Origin: CAWJFJ01 sp963800065
Lineage (GTDB): Bacteria; Actinomycetota; Acidimicrobiia; Acidimicrobiales; UBA8190
NCBI GenBank assembly: GCA_963800065.1
Contig: CAWCZO010000002.1
Coordinates: 124,001-188,000 of the forward strand
Direction of reading: 5' to 3'
DNA: 64,000 nucleotides
In this document: positions 23,959 to 32,913 of the stretch, piece by piece
Numbering within the stretch: position 1 is the first letter of the stretch
Layout: each line of letters begins with the position of its first letter
Notes under the pieces: model-generated
What the model was told of the DNA's origin: nothing
Seen by the model: only the letters and a program-made list of their open reading frames with translations
Databases searched by the model: none
Program-made: the position numbers and the translations under genes

Positions 23959-24978
23959 GTGTCGCTCTTCCGTTACGTTCCGCCTCATCTGTTGGGAGGC
24001 CGGGACCACGTGATCGTTGACGGAGCCCCCAGCCGGGGGGCCGTCTACACGTTGTCGCACTGGCCCCGCACACCCACCCCCGGGGGTCTGCGAGCCGACC
24101 TGTCGGCCGAGGTCGCCCGTGCGGCCGGCGCCCGGCCCGACCTGCTCCCGGCTGACGTGGATGTGGCGTCGGTCGATCACTACGACGTCGACGGTGTGGT
24201 GGCCTTGGCTCTTCTCGTCGTGGACGGCCTGGACGCCGAACACGGCCCCCTCCTGGTCGAGGCGGCCCGCGTCGGTGATTTCGATGTCGTGACCGACCGC
24301 CGGGCCGCCCTCATCGCCTTCGCCCTGAACGGGCTCGAGACCGCCGACCCCGAAGGCGGGCCCGGCACTTCGACCCCGTCGGTGTCCCGTGACCCGCTGG
24401 AGCGGTGTGCCGCTCTCACCGGTGCGGCGCTGGACATCGTCGCCGACCTGGCCGCCGATCCCGACTGCTTCGAGCCCTTGTGGCGGGCCGAGTGGGACGC
24501 CTACGTCGCGTCGGAGCGGGCCCTGGAGGAGCGATGGGCCACCATCGAGGAGTTCCCCGAGATCGATCTGGCCGTGGTCCGGATCGACCCGAGCCACGAC
24601 GGCGCCCGGCGGGCGGTCTGGGAGTCGGCGCCGTTGCATCGCGCCGCCGTCCACAGTGCCACCCCGTGCCTGCGGGTGGCGACCCTCGCTGGTGACGCCA
24701 TGGAGTTCCACTACCGCTACGAGTCGTGGGTCAGGCTGGAGAGCCGTCGACCCCGTCGGCGCGTCGATCTGGATCGACTGGCCCGGGACCTCACCGCCGC
24801 CGAGGGGGCGGGCGGGCGCTGGGTGTTCGACGGCGCCGGATCGATCACAGGAGCGTTGCACTTATCCGGTGAGGTCACCAGCACCATCGACCCGGAACGG
24901 TTCCTGGAGGCGGTCTGTGGGCAGCTGGCGACATTGGACCGGGGCCCGGCCGCCTGGGACCCGTACGATCCCGCCTGA
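23959..24978 (+). CDS. Uncharacterised actinobacterial protein (DUF6687-like), DHxDxDG motif
   Basis: 339-residue soluble protein of unknown function. Near residue 74 it has SVDHYDVDGVVALALLV, which resembles the first metal-binding motif of DHH/RecJ-type phosphoesterases (DHxDxDG). I do not see the later DHH motifs. The middle is helical and acidic, and the C-terminus has a Tyr/Trp-rich segment (EFHYRYESWVRLE). GTG 23959 gives SLFRYVPPHLLGG as the N-terminus; a TTG at 23923 would add 12 residues. The family name is from memory and unverified. Confidence 0.7.
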   Translation: MSLFRYVPPHLLGGRDHVIVDGAPSRGAVYTLSHWPRTPTPGGLRADLSAEVARAAGARPDLLPADVDVASVDHYDVDGVVALALLVVDGLDAEHGPLLVEAARVGDFDVVTDRRAALIAFALNGLETADPEGGPGTSTPSVSRDPLERCAALTGAALDIVADLAADPDCFEPLWRAEWDAYVASERALEERWATIEEFPEIDLAVVRIDPSHDGARRAVWESAPLHRAAVHSATPCLRVATLAGDAMEFHYRYESWVRLESRRPRRRVDLDRLARDLTAAEGAGGRWVFDGAGSITGALHLSGEVTSTIDPERFLEAVCGQLATLDRGPAAWDPYDPA

Positions 24979-25008
24979 AAGGCTCTCACGTGCGGCCGTG
25001 AGTCCCCC

Positions 25009-25722
25009 TCAGGCCAGCGGGAGATCCCAGATGGGGAACCAACGACTCAGGTCGGACTCCACCGGCAGGTCGGTTCCGAGAACGCCGCGTAACCGCAACT
25101 CGAGCTCGGTGTCGCGCTGCTCATTTCCCGTGGGGGCGAAGGGGTAGAAGGTGCCCTGCTTGGCCAGGTAGACGAGGAAGATGGGCCGGGCCACGGTGGT
25201 CGATCCGTCTGCCGCCGTTCCGGAGGAGTCGCCGGTTGCGGTGGCGGCTGCTCCGGGATCGGGTGCGAACCCGAAGACCGAGCACAGCAGCTGGGGACCC
25301 CAGCCGGCGTCCTCGAGCGACGAGTGCACCATGTGGACCCTGGTGACCAGGTCTTCGAGGTCGCCTCCCTCGAGCAGGATCCAGCGGTAGCCGAAGCGGT
25401 CCCCGACGTGGCGCACGGTCAGCGTGCTGGCCGGTGGGCTGTTCGCCGCTGGGGCGCTGGCCGCTGGGGGGTTGGTGGGAGGGGGGTTGCCGGCAGGAGC
25501 GGGAGCGGCGGCGTCGCCCAGTTCGAGGAGCTTCTCGAGTTCGGTCTGCATGTCGGTGAACGGTTGACCGGCCGGGGGCTTGAAGCAGACCCCCGCCTTC
25601 CTCGTCGACACCAGTCCCGACGTCACCTGGAGGGTGACGGCCGCCGAAGGGAGGGCGAAGAGGGCGTCGAGGTTGGCCCGCACCGGTTTGGTCCGCCCGA
25701 GCAGGGTGTCGAACAGTCCCAT
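25009..25722 (-). CDS. pspAB: PspA-associated protein PspAB
   Basis: 237-residue partner of the actinobacterial phage-shock/envelope-stress system. The N-terminus MGLFDTLLGRTKPVRANLDALFALP is the family signature. An Ala/Pro/Asn-rich linker at about 75-100 is longer than usual, and the C-terminal half (GYRWILLEGGDLEDLVTRVHMV, QGTFYPFAP) is also conserved. It follows htpX by 28 bp on the same strand, completing the order pspA-htpX-pspAB. Confidence 0.88.
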   Translation of the reverse strand: MGLFDTLLGRTKPVRANLDALFALPSAAVTLQVTSGLVSTRKAGVCFKPPAGQPFTDMQTELEKLLELGDAAAPAPAGNPPPTNPPAASAPAANSPPASTLTVRHVGDRFGYRWILLEGGDLEDLVTRVHMVHSSLEDAGWGPQLLCSVFGFAPDPGAAATATGDSSGTAADGSTTVARPIFLVYLAKQGTFYPFAPTGNEQRDTELELRLRGVLGTDLPVESDLSRWFPIWDLPLA

Positions 25723-25750
25723 CAGCGTGGACCGTCGCTGTCGAGGTGGG

Positions 25751-26686
25751 TCACGGAGCCTCGTTCATCTCGGCCTCGAGCTTGGCCAACGCGTCGAGCC
25801 GTTTCTGCAGAGGGGGATGGGTGGAGAACAGCGACGACAGACTCGTTCCGTTGGAGATGGCGGGGGTGAAGTAGAAGGCGTTGAAGTGCTCGGCCGATCG
25901 CAGGTCACGCGTCGGTATACGACTCATCTCACCGGTCACCTTCACGAGGGCGGAGGCGAGCACCGAGGGACGACCGATCAAGATGGCCCCCGACCGGTCG
26001 GCAGCCAGCTCGCGGTAGCGGGACAGGGCCATGGTCAGGAGGAAGCTGATGGCGTAGACGAGGGCGGAGACGACGAGCACACCCATCTCGATGAGGGCGA
26101 GCTGGCTCCCGCTCTGATTGTTGCGCCCGCCGCCACCACCGCCGAAGCCGCCGAAGAGCCCCGCGAACAACATCACGCGGGTGAGGAGACCGGCGATCAT
26201 TCCCAGGAAGCTGGCGATGGTCATGACGGCCACGTCACGATGGGCCACGTGCGACAGCTCGTGGGCCAGGACCGCCTCCAGCTCCGGCTCGTCCAGACGC
26301 CGGAGGATGCCCCGCGTGGCGCAGACCACGGCGTTCTTCGGGCTCCGTCCGGTGGCGAAGGCATTGGGCATGTCGACCTCGGCGACGGCCACCCGTGGTT
26401 TCTTCATGTCGGCCAGGGCGCAGAGCCGGTCGACGACCCCGTGGAGCTCGGGTTCCTGTTCCGGCGTGACGATGTGGCCGTGCATGCCCCACAGGGCGAT
26501 CTTGTCGGAGAACCAGTACTGGGAGAACGCCAGCGCCACGGCGATGAACACGATGAGGCCGATGTTGTGGAGGAAGGCGAACAGCAGCCCGACGACAATC
26601 GCGTAGAGAACGACGATGAAGAAGCCGGTGAGAAACATCCGGAACGTGAGCTCACGATCGGCGGGGATGCGGCGAGTGGTCGCCAT
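25751..26686 (-). CDS. htpX: Membrane zinc metalloprotease HtpX
   Basis: 311-residue membrane protease for damaged membrane proteins. Two N-terminal helices (about 15-35 and 40-58) precede the catalytic HELSH at 142-146, then a helix pair and the third ligand region RYRELAADRSGA. A Gly-rich loop GGFGGGGGGRNNQ separates the later helices. The ATG overlaps the pspA stop (TGATG), so translation is coupled. The upstream open frame is antisense junk within pspA. Confidence 0.93.
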   Translation of the reverse strand: MATTRRIPADRELTFRMFLTGFFIVVLYAIVVGLLFAFLHNIGLIVFIAVALAFSQYWFSDKIALWGMHGHIVTPEQEPELHGVVDRLCALADMKKPRVAVAEVDMPNAFATGRSPKNAVVCATRGILRRLDEPELEAVLAHELSHVAHRDVAVMTIASFLGMIAGLLTRVMLFAGLFGGFGGGGGGRNNQSGSQLALIEMGVLVVSALVYAISFLLTMALSRYRELAADRSGAILIGRPSVLASALVKVTGEMSRIPTRDLRSAEHFNAFYFTPAISNGTSLSSLFSTHPPLQKRLDALAKLEAEMNEAP

Positions 26687-27540
26687 CAGATAGTCACCTC
26701 GGGTTGGTTGGTCGTAGTTCCGGGCGGGCCCGGCGCCGGTGGATCCACCTGGGCCGGTTCGCCCGTATGGGACGAGTCCACCGGGGGGTCGACGACCGGT
26801 GAACCGAGGGCCGGTGGTCCGGCCGGCAGTCCGGCCGCCGGAGCGGCGGCGATCTCGGTCTTGAGGGCGGCGAGCTCGGCATCGACCTGTGAGGTGGCCG
26901 CCACCTTGTTCAGCTGCGCCTGGATGTCGTCGGTGCTCGAGCTCAGATCGGTGAGTGCGCCCGAGGCCAGCAACTCGTCGATGGCGCCGGCGCGAGCCTG
27001 CATGGTGGCGATCTTGTCCTGGGCCCGCTGGATGGTCATCCCGGCGTCGCCCATCGAATCCGAGATCCCCGCCGCCGCCTCGCCGATTCGGGCCTGGGCC
27101 TGGGCGGCCGTGTAGGTCGCCTTCATCGTCTCCTTGCGCGTCCGGAACGTGGCCACCTGCGTCTGCAGGCGCTGGGCGGTCAGGACGAGCTTCTCCTCTT
27201 GTTCGGCGATCTGTGCCTGCTGGGCCTGGAGATCGGTCAGCTCGGCTCCGATGGCGGCCCGTCGGGCCAGGGCTTCGCGCGCCAGGTCCTCGCGGTTCTG
27301 CCCCAGCGCCTGCCGGGCCTGGTCCTGCAGCTTCGCCCCCTGCTGCTCGAGCTGGGAGGCCTGGATCTCGATCCGCTTGCGGGCGGTCCCCACCTCGGCG
27401 ACGCTCCGGCGGATCTTCTGGAGGTTCTCGAGCTGCTTCTCGTAGGAGAGGTCCAGTGAATCGCGGGGGTCCTCGACCCGGTCGAGCACCTTGTTCGCCT
27501 TGGCCCGGAATATGTTCAAGAAGCGCTGCATCACGCCCAT
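26686..27540 (-). CDS. pspA: Phage shock protein A / IM30 family membrane-stress protein
   Basis: 284-residue ESCRT-III-like protein that coats stressed membranes. The start MGVMQRFLNIFRAKANKVLD carries the amphipathic helix, followed by DPRDSLDLSYEKQLENLQK and about 180 residues of coiled coil. The last 60 residues are a Pro/Gly-rich tail not found in short PspA proteins. Two starts are possible, 27540 and 27531; AAAGGGA lies upstream. It is the first gene of a three-gene stress operon. Confidence 0.92.
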   Translation of the reverse strand: MGVMQRFLNIFRAKANKVLDRVEDPRDSLDLSYEKQLENLQKIRRSVAEVGTARKRIEIQASQLEQQGAKLQDQARQALGQNREDLAREALARRAAIGAELTDLQAQQAQIAEQEEKLVLTAQRLQTQVATFRTRKETMKATYTAAQAQARIGEAAAGISDSMGDAGMTIQRAQDKIATMQARAGAIDELLASGALTDLSSSTDDIQAQLNKVAATSQVDAELAALKTEIAAAPAAGLPAGPPALGSPVVDPPVDSSHTGEPAQVDPPAPGPPGTTTNQPEVTI

Positions 27541-27729
27541 GGCGTGCCGTCCCTTTCCTGGCGTGAGCCACCGTTCGGCGCCTCGTAATCCACGTACGAG
27601 CATAGGGGAGGCCACGTAGGGGGTTGCCGCGGTGACCGGGGCCGCACGGGTCCCCGGGAGGCCGCCGGAGGACTCTTTCCGGGTCGCTCCAGGCACGCCG
27701 GCTGTCGATGAGGAGCGGCGGCCGCCGGG

Positions 27730-27735
27730 TACCGT
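27730..27735 (+). promoter_or_regulatory. Candidate -10 box, leaderless mca transcript
   Basis: TACCGT ends 6 nt before the ATG at 27742, with no ribosome-binding site between them. Confidence 0.4.
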
Positions 27736-27741
27736 GTTGGC

Positions 27742-28647
27742 ATGACCACGCCGCTGTGCCTCCTCACCGTGCACGCCCACCCCGACGACGAGGCCTCCAA
27801 GGGCCCCGGTACGGTGGCCCGTTACCACGCTGAGGGCGTCCGCACCGTACTCGTCTGCTGCACCGGGGGCGAGGAGGGCGACATCCTGAACCCGGCGCTC
27901 GACACCCCCGAGGTCCGGGCCGAGCTGGCCGCCGTCCGTCTCGCCGAACTGGCGGCCGCCGCGGCGCTGATCGGCTACGACGAGGTGGTCATGCTCGGCT
28001 ACCGGGACTCGGGTATGCCCGACACCCCGGCCAACGCCCGGCCCGACTGCTTCGCCCGCGCCCCCCTCGAGGAGGCGGTGGGTCGCCTGGTGGCCGTCAT
28101 CCGACGGGAGCGGCCCCAGGTGATCGTCACCTACGGGGACGACCAGAAGGGATACCCCCACCCCGACCATCTCCGCGTCCACGAGATCTCCCTCGTCGCC
28201 TTCGACGCCGCCGGCGATCCGTCGGCCTACCCCGACGCCGGCGAGGCGTGGACCCCGCTCAAGCTCTACTACGTGGGCTGGTCGGGGGCCCGCATTCTGG
28301 CCATGCACGAGAAGTTCGTGGAGCTGGGGTTGGAGTCGCCCTTCGACGAGGGCTGGTTGGAGTGGGCCACATCGAACACGGCCTCGTACACGACCATGAT
28401 CGATATCTCCGACTACGCCGACGTCCGCCGCGACGCCCTCCTGGCCCACGCCACCCAGGTGGATCCGACCTCGCCGTTCTGGTTCGGGCTCCCCCCCGAG
28501 GTGGCCCGCAGCGTCCATCCCGTCGACGAGTACGTCCGGGCCCGTTCTCGGGTGGGGGGTCCGGGGGGTCCGGGCGCCCCGGCGGACCCGCCAGGGGCTC
28601 CCGAGGAGGACCTCTTCGCCGGTGTACGGGACCTCGCCACTCGGTAG
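27742..28647 (+). CDS. mca: Mycothiol S-conjugate amidase Mca
   Basis: Zinc amidase that cleaves mycothiol-toxin adducts to a mercapturic acid and GlcN-inositol; 301 residues. The zinc site motif is HAHPDDEASKG (11-21), with YPHPDHLRVHE supplying the next ligand and CCTGGEEGDILNP also conserved. Length and the absence of MshB-specific features favour Mca over the deacetylase MshB, although the two are homologous. It implies mycothiol is the low-molecular-weight thiol. Confidence 0.92.
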   Translation: MTTPLCLLTVHAHPDDEASKGPGTVARYHAEGVRTVLVCCTGGEEGDILNPALDTPEVRAELAAVRLAELAAAAALIGYDEVVMLGYRDSGMPDTPANARPDCFARAPLEEAVGRLVAVIRRERPQVIVTYGDDQKGYPHPDHLRVHEISLVAFDAAGDPSAYPDAGEAWTPLKLYYVGWSGARILAMHEKFVELGLESPFDEGWLEWATSNTASYTTMIDISDYADVRRDALLAHATQVDPTSPFWFGLPPEVARSVHPVDEYVRARSRVGGPGGPGAPADPPGAPEEDLFAGVRDLATR

Positions 28648-28730
28648 CATGCCCTGACGATGTGACGACCGGTGGGCCCACCCGGGCCCGGTTGCGAGGT
28701 GGCGCACACCGACGACCCAGGAGGAACGAG

Positions 28731-29117
28731 ATGTCGAAGTGGCTTACCCAGGACTGGCTCGACGAGACGAGAAAGATGTCCGAGGGCCAGCCCGAGCGCG
28801 CCGGAGCCTCGGCCCGGATGCAGTACGTGGTGACGGGTGCACCCGATGGGGACATCGAGTACTTCTGGATCCTCGAGAACGGCAAGCTGACCGAGAGCAA
28901 GCTGGGCCACCTCGATGACGCCGAAGTCACCCTCACCACCGGCTATGCCGATGCCGTGAAGATCCAGAAGGGCGAGCTCGACGCCAATGCGGCCTTCATG
29001 CAGGGGAAGGTGAAGGTCACCGGGAACATGGCCAAGGTCATGGCCCTGCTCCCCATCACCAACGCTCCCGAGTACAAGCAGCTTCAGACGGAGATCGCCG
29101 CCATCACCGAGTTCTGA
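28731..29117 (+). CDS. SCP2 sterol-binding-fold protein
   Basis: 128-residue lipid-binding protein of the SCP2 fold. After MSKWLTQDWLDETRKMSEGQPER come the hydrophobic-pocket strands, with KLGHLDDAEVTLTTGYADAVKIQKGELDANAAFMQGKVKVTGNM as the hallmark pattern (D-A-x-v-t-l ... G, then f-x-G-k-l-k-i-x-G). AGGAGG sits 6 nt before the ATG. It may carry fatty acyl-CoAs or other lipids. Follows mca by 83 bp. Confidence 0.88.
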   Translation: MSKWLTQDWLDETRKMSEGQPERAGASARMQYVVTGAPDGDIEYFWILENGKLTESKLGHLDDAEVTLTTGYADAVKIQKGELDANAAFMQGKVKVTGNMAKVMALLPITNAPEYKQLQTEIAAITEF

Positions 29118-29163
29118 TCCTCAGCCCGGGCGTGTTCGGCCCGCGGTCGATGATGTCGCGGCG

Positions 29164-30021
29164 TCACCCCCGGGCCGCCGCCCCCGGCGCCGGCGCCCGC
29201 ATGAGGTCGCGCAACTCGCGGTAGCCGATGAGGGTGATCCCGGCTTCGTTCACGGCGTCGCGCAGCTGTGGATCGCTGACCAGGAGCCGGTGGTCGTCGA
29301 CCCGGTCCTCCCAGTCGGTGGCCATGGCCTGGAGCTCGGGGCTGACCACGGCGGGGTGGAGGTAGGCCTCGGTGACCCCGACGCCGATCTGGGGAATGGC
29401 CTCGAGGAGGATCTGCCGGCTCCCCACCCCGGGGATGTAGACGAATTCGTCGGGGAAGACCACCTCGGCGTCGGCGGCCAGGGCGCGGAAGGGGAAGCCG
29501 ATGAGGCTCTCGGTCTCGGGCCCCGAGAGCCGCAGGGGGAGACGGAATTCGACGGCCAGATCGAGGTAGACGTCGAAGAACTCCGACTTGATCTGCATGG
29601 TCCCCATGTGGGCGTCGAGGTGGCTGACGTCGAATCCCCAGAGGATGGCCCGTTCGATCTGGGCCCGACACTCGCGGCGGACCTCGTCGAGATCGGCATG
29701 GTCCCAGACGTCGGCCACCGTCCGGGGAAAGCCACCGTCACCGTCGAGGAGAGAGGGCGCGTGGGTGATCGGGCCCCACCGGTAGAGATCGTGCTCGGCG
29801 TTCACAGTCAGGTGTACTCCGACGTCCTCACCCCGGTACGCGGCGGCGGCCCCCCGGGCCCACGGACAGGGGACCATCAAGCTGGCGCTCGTGGCCAACC
29901 CCTGCCGGAGCGATTCGTAGGTGCCGACATTGGCGGCGTGGCAGAAGCCGAGATCGTCGCAGTTGAGGATCAGGAGCTTGGCATCGGCCGGGTGTCCCAG
30001 GCGTTCAGCGAGCGACGGCAT
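29164..30021 (-). CDS. YdjC/ChbG-family carbohydrate deacetylase
   Basis: 285-residue metal-dependent deacetylase. Motifs: LLILNCDDLGFCHAAN (catalytic and metal Asp), DVGVHLTVNAEHD and VSHLDAHMGTM, and GVTEAYLHPAV near the C-terminus. Relatives remove acetyl groups from N-acetylated sugars or oligosaccharides. The gene stands alone, convergent with the SCP2 gene. Confidence 0.87.
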   Translation of the reverse strand: MPSLAERLGHPADAKLLILNCDDLGFCHAANVGTYESLRQGLATSASLMVPCPWARGAAAAYRGEDVGVHLTVNAEHDLYRWGPITHAPSLLDGDGGFPRTVADVWDHADLDEVRRECRAQIERAILWGFDVSHLDAHMGTMQIKSEFFDVYLDLAVEFRLPLRLSGPETESLIGFPFRALAADAEVVFPDEFVYIPGVGSRQILLEAIPQIGVGVTEAYLHPAVVSPELQAMATDWEDRVDDHRLLVSDPQLRDAVNEAGITLIGYRELRDLMRAPAPGAAARG

Positions 30022-30083
30022 GCCTTGACGGTAGTGGGTGGGAAAGGTTCACCGGGCCCCCTCGACCGTTCTCTTCGCCCTCA

Positions 30084-30416
30084 TCAGGCGGCGTTCGCCT
30101 GCCGACCGTCTCCGGCGGACAGTGCCCCGGCCAGAGCGGCCCGGGCGGCGGCCACGCCTTGTCGCCCGGCGCGACGGGTCTTCTCGTCGAGGCGCCAGCT
30201 CGGGGCCCCGGCCGGCAACGACCGGCGGGAAGCGGGGACGGGTCGTGGGTTGGCCCGCCCCCCGGCGGTACCCCGATGTCGATCCGTGGTCGTCTTCCGC
30301 CCCCCGGACCCGGTGGGGCGGCCCGGGCGGGCCGCCGGGAGACCCGGGTCGGTCGTCCCCGGAAGCGGGGGCTGGTACTGCCGCTGCTCCTGGCGCACGT
30401 TGGGGGTGACTGGCAC
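30084..30416 (-). CDS. Possible small basic protein (110 residues)
   Basis: Lies in the otherwise empty 430-bp gap between the deacetylase and the next oxidoreductase. The N-terminal 70 residues are Pro/Arg-rich and low in complexity. The C-terminus SWRLDEKTRRAGRQGVAAAR resembles a short tail seen in many small actinobacterial proteins (R-L-D-E-x-T-R, then G-x-x-G-V-A-x-A-R), which is the reason to list it. The start is uncertain. It could also be non-coding. Confidence 0.35.
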   Translation of the reverse strand: MPVTPNVRQEQRQYQPPLPGTTDPGLPAARPGRPTGSGGRKTTTDRHRGTAGGRANPRPVPASRRSLPAGAPSWRLDEKTRRAGRQGVAAARAALAGALSAGDGRQANAA

Positions 30417-30454
30417 AGCTCCAGGGTGGCAGGAGGGTGTAACACTTCTGGATC

Positions 30455-31411
30455 GTGGATCGCTACGGAATGACCGTCCCCTTCGACGACGTCCCCCTGT
30501 CCGAGCACGGGCCTCTCTTCGCCCGGCTGGCCGAGCTGGGCTACACCGACGTCTGGACCGGCGAGGCCAACAGCGCCGACGGCTTCACCCCGTTGGCTCT
30601 GGCCGCCGTGACCGCCCCCGGCCTGATGCTGGGGACGGCGGTCGTGCCCGTCTACACCCGGGGTCCCGGTCTGCTGGCCATGCAGGCCGCCACCATGGCC
30701 GAACTGGCGCCCGGTCGTTTCGCCCTGGGGGTGGGCTCGTCCTCCGACGTCATCGTCGAACGTTGGAACGCCGTGGCCTTCGACGAGCCCTACAAGCGCG
30801 TCCGCGACACGGTGCGGTTCCTCCGCAAGGCGCTGGCCGGCGAGAAGGTGGACGAGAAATTCGAGACCTTCACGGTCCGGGGATTCCGCCTCGGGCGCCC
30901 GCCGGCCCAGGTCCCCCCCGTCTACGTGGCGGCCCTGCGCCCGGGCATGCTGCGATTGGCCGGTCGGGAGTCCGACGGTGCCATCATCAACTGGCTCTCG
31001 GCCGACGACGTCCGCACCGTCGTCGGCGAGGTCGGTCCCGGTAAGGAGATCGTGGCCCGGATCTTCGTCTGCCCGACCGAGGACGCCGATCGTGCCCGCT
31101 TCGTCGGTCGCATGGGCATCGCCGCCTATCTCAACGTGGCCGTCTACGCCGCTTTCCACCGGTGGCTCGGCCGGGGACCTCTCCTCGAGGAGATGTGGTC
31201 GGCCTGGGCGGCGGGGGACCGCAAGGCCGCTCTGGCCGCCATCCCCGATGAGGTGGTTGACGCCCTGGTGATCCACGGTTCAGCGCAGGAGTGCCGCGCC
31301 CACATCCGTCGTTATGTCGACAACGGGGTCACCGTCCCCGTTCTGGCCCTGCTCCCCGGGGGCGACAGCCTGGTCACCACCATCCGGGCCCTGGCCCCGT
31401 CGGCCGGTTGA
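30455..31411 (+). CDS. LLM-class F420-dependent oxidoreductase, copy 2
   Basis: 318-residue luciferase-like protein. Hallmarks are LGYTDVWTGEANSADGFTPL, LGTAVVPVYTRGPGLLAMQAATMAELAPGRF and LGVGSSSDVIVERWN, then PVYVAALRPGMLRLAGRESDG. This is the TIGR03559-like branch by eye. GTG 30455 opens MDRYGM; TAACAC 9-14 nt upstream may be its -10 box. Substrate unknown. Confidence 0.88.
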   Translation: MDRYGMTVPFDDVPLSEHGPLFARLAELGYTDVWTGEANSADGFTPLALAAVTAPGLMLGTAVVPVYTRGPGLLAMQAATMAELAPGRFALGVGSSSDVIVERWNAVAFDEPYKRVRDTVRFLRKALAGEKVDEKFETFTVRGFRLGRPPAQVPPVYVAALRPGMLRLAGRESDGAIINWLSADDVRTVVGEVGPGKEIVARIFVCPTEDADRARFVGRMGIAAYLNVAVYAAFHRWLGRGPLLEEMWSAWAAGDRKAALAAIPDEVVDALVIHGSAQECRAHIRRYVDNGVTVPVLALLPGGDSLVTTIRALAPSAG

Positions 31412-31432
31412 CCCGGCACGGTCCCCGGACGG

Positions 31433-32329
31433 TTAGCGCCTGACGGCGTCGGCCAGGGCGCCCTCGAGCTCCGGCTCCTGGAACCGGTAGCCGGTGTCGG
31501 TGAGCCGGGCCGGGACGACCCGCAGGCTTCCCAGGAGGAGCTCGTCGGCCAACTGGCGGCCCAAGGCCAGACGGAGGGCGAACGGGGGAGCGGTCAGTAC
31601 GGCGGGGCGGTGCAGGGCCCGCCCCAGCTGCCTGGTGAACTCCCTGTTCGTGACCGGCGAGGGGGCCGACGTGTTCAGAGGTCCTTCGATCGACGTCTCC
31701 TCGATGGCATGGAGGATGGCGCCCACCTCGTCGGGCAGCGAGATCCAGCTGAGCCACTGCTCCCCGCCTCCGAGCCTCCCGCCCAGACCGGCCCGGAACA
31801 ACGGAAGCTGTTTGGCCAGAGCCCCACCCCGGGACGACAACACCACGGCCGACCGGAGGTGGACCACCCGGATCCCCGCCGACTCGGCTTCGATCGTCGC
31901 CCCCTCCCAGGCCCGACACACCTCGGCCTGGAACCCCGTTCCCGGTCCACTGGCCTCCGTGAGCTCTTCGTCACCCCTGTCGCCGTAGTACCCGATGGCC
32001 GACGCGCTCACCAGAACGGCGGGGGGTCGCGCCACGGAGACCAGGGTGTGGCTCAAGAGCCTCGTCGAGTCCACGCGGCTGTTGAGGATGACGTCCTTGC
32101 GGGCCGGCGACCACCGCTTGTCGCCGATCCCGGCACCGGCCAGATGGACGACGGCGTCGGCTCCTTCGAGCGCCTCCCGCTCGATTCGGCCCCCCGACGG
32201 ATCCCAACGGGCTTCGCCGGGACCCGGCGGCCGCCGGACCAGGACGAGGACGTCGTGCCCGTCGGCGGTGATCCGGGACACCAGTGCCCGGCCGATCAGG
32301 CCGCTGGCGCCCGTGACGACGATGCGCAC
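31433..32329 (-). CDS. TIGR01777/YfcH-family NAD-binding epimerase-like protein
   Basis: 298-residue extended-SDR protein of the SulA/YfcH group, of unknown substrate. N-terminal VVTGASGLIGRAL binds the dinucleotide; AVVHLAGAGIGDKRWSPARK and SASAIGYYGDRGDE are family signatures, with the latter carrying the Tyr. The C-terminal part (ELLLGSLRVVPARLTDTGYRF) matches the small DUF1731 segment. It converges on oxidoreductase copy 2 and lies 11 bp after purE. Confidence 0.9.
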   Translation of the reverse strand: MRIVVTGASGLIGRALVSRITADGHDVLVLVRRPPGPGEARWDPSGGRIEREALEGADAVVHLAGAGIGDKRWSPARKDVILNSRVDSTRLLSHTLVSVARPPAVLVSASAIGYYGDRGDEELTEASGPGTGFQAEVCRAWEGATIEAESAGIRVVHLRSAVVLSSRGGALAKQLPLFRAGLGGRLGGGEQWLSWISLPDEVGAILHAIEETSIEGPLNTSAPSPVTNREFTRQLGRALHRPAVLTAPPFALRLALGRQLADELLLGSLRVVPARLTDTGYRFQEPELEGALADAVRR

Positions 32330-32340
32330 GGTGATTCCCG

Positions 32341-32832
32341 CTAGGTCGAGAACCGGGTGCGGATCTCGTCGTCGGCTCGGCGCACCTTCACCGCCATCTC
32401 CTCGCGGTGTCGGGCCACGGCGTCGGCCAGCCGCTCGTCGGAGAGGGCCAGGATCCGGACGGCCAGGAGTCCGGCGTTCCCGGCCCCGTTGATGGCCACC
32501 GTGGCCACGGGTACCCCTTTCGGCATCTGCACCATGGCCAGGAGGGAGTCGAGACCGCCGAGCTCGCCCACGGCGATGGGCACGGCGATCACCGGAAGGG
32601 GAGTCACGGCGGCCAGCACCCCGGCCAGGTGGGCGGCCCCACCGGCTCCGGCGATCAGGACGCGCCGGCCGTTGGTGGCCGCCTTCCGGGCGAACTCCAG
32701 GGCATCATCGGGGGTCCGGTGGGCCGACAGGACCCGGACCTCGAAGGGGACCTCGAACTCCCGCAAGACCTCGACGGCACCCTCCATCACCGGCGCGTCC
32801 GACGCGCTCCCCATCACTACGGCCACGCTCAT
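32341..32832 (-). CDS. purE: N5-carboxyaminoimidazole ribonucleotide mutase PurE
   Basis: Purine-biosynthesis enzyme converting N5-CAIR to CAIR; 163 residues. The class I PurE pattern is clear: VVMGSASDAPVM, VLSAHRTPD, IAGAGGAAHLAGVLA and GLDSLLAMVQMPKGVPVATVAI. GGAGG 8 nt before ATG 32832 sets the start. The usual partner purK is not adjacent. Confidence 0.95.
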   Translation of the reverse strand: MSVAVVMGSASDAPVMEGAVEVLREFEVPFEVRVLSAHRTPDDALEFARKAATNGRRVLIAGAGGAAHLAGVLAAVTPLPVIAVPIAVGELGGLDSLLAMVQMPKGVPVATVAINGAGNAGLLAVRILALSDERLADAVARHREEMAVKVRRADDEIRTRFST

Positions 32833-32913
32833 CGGAAGACCTCCGCCTCTCGTCTGTTCCGCCGGCCCTCCGGACGGCGGACCCCGCATTCTGGCTCGTC
32901 GGGAGGCGACCGT

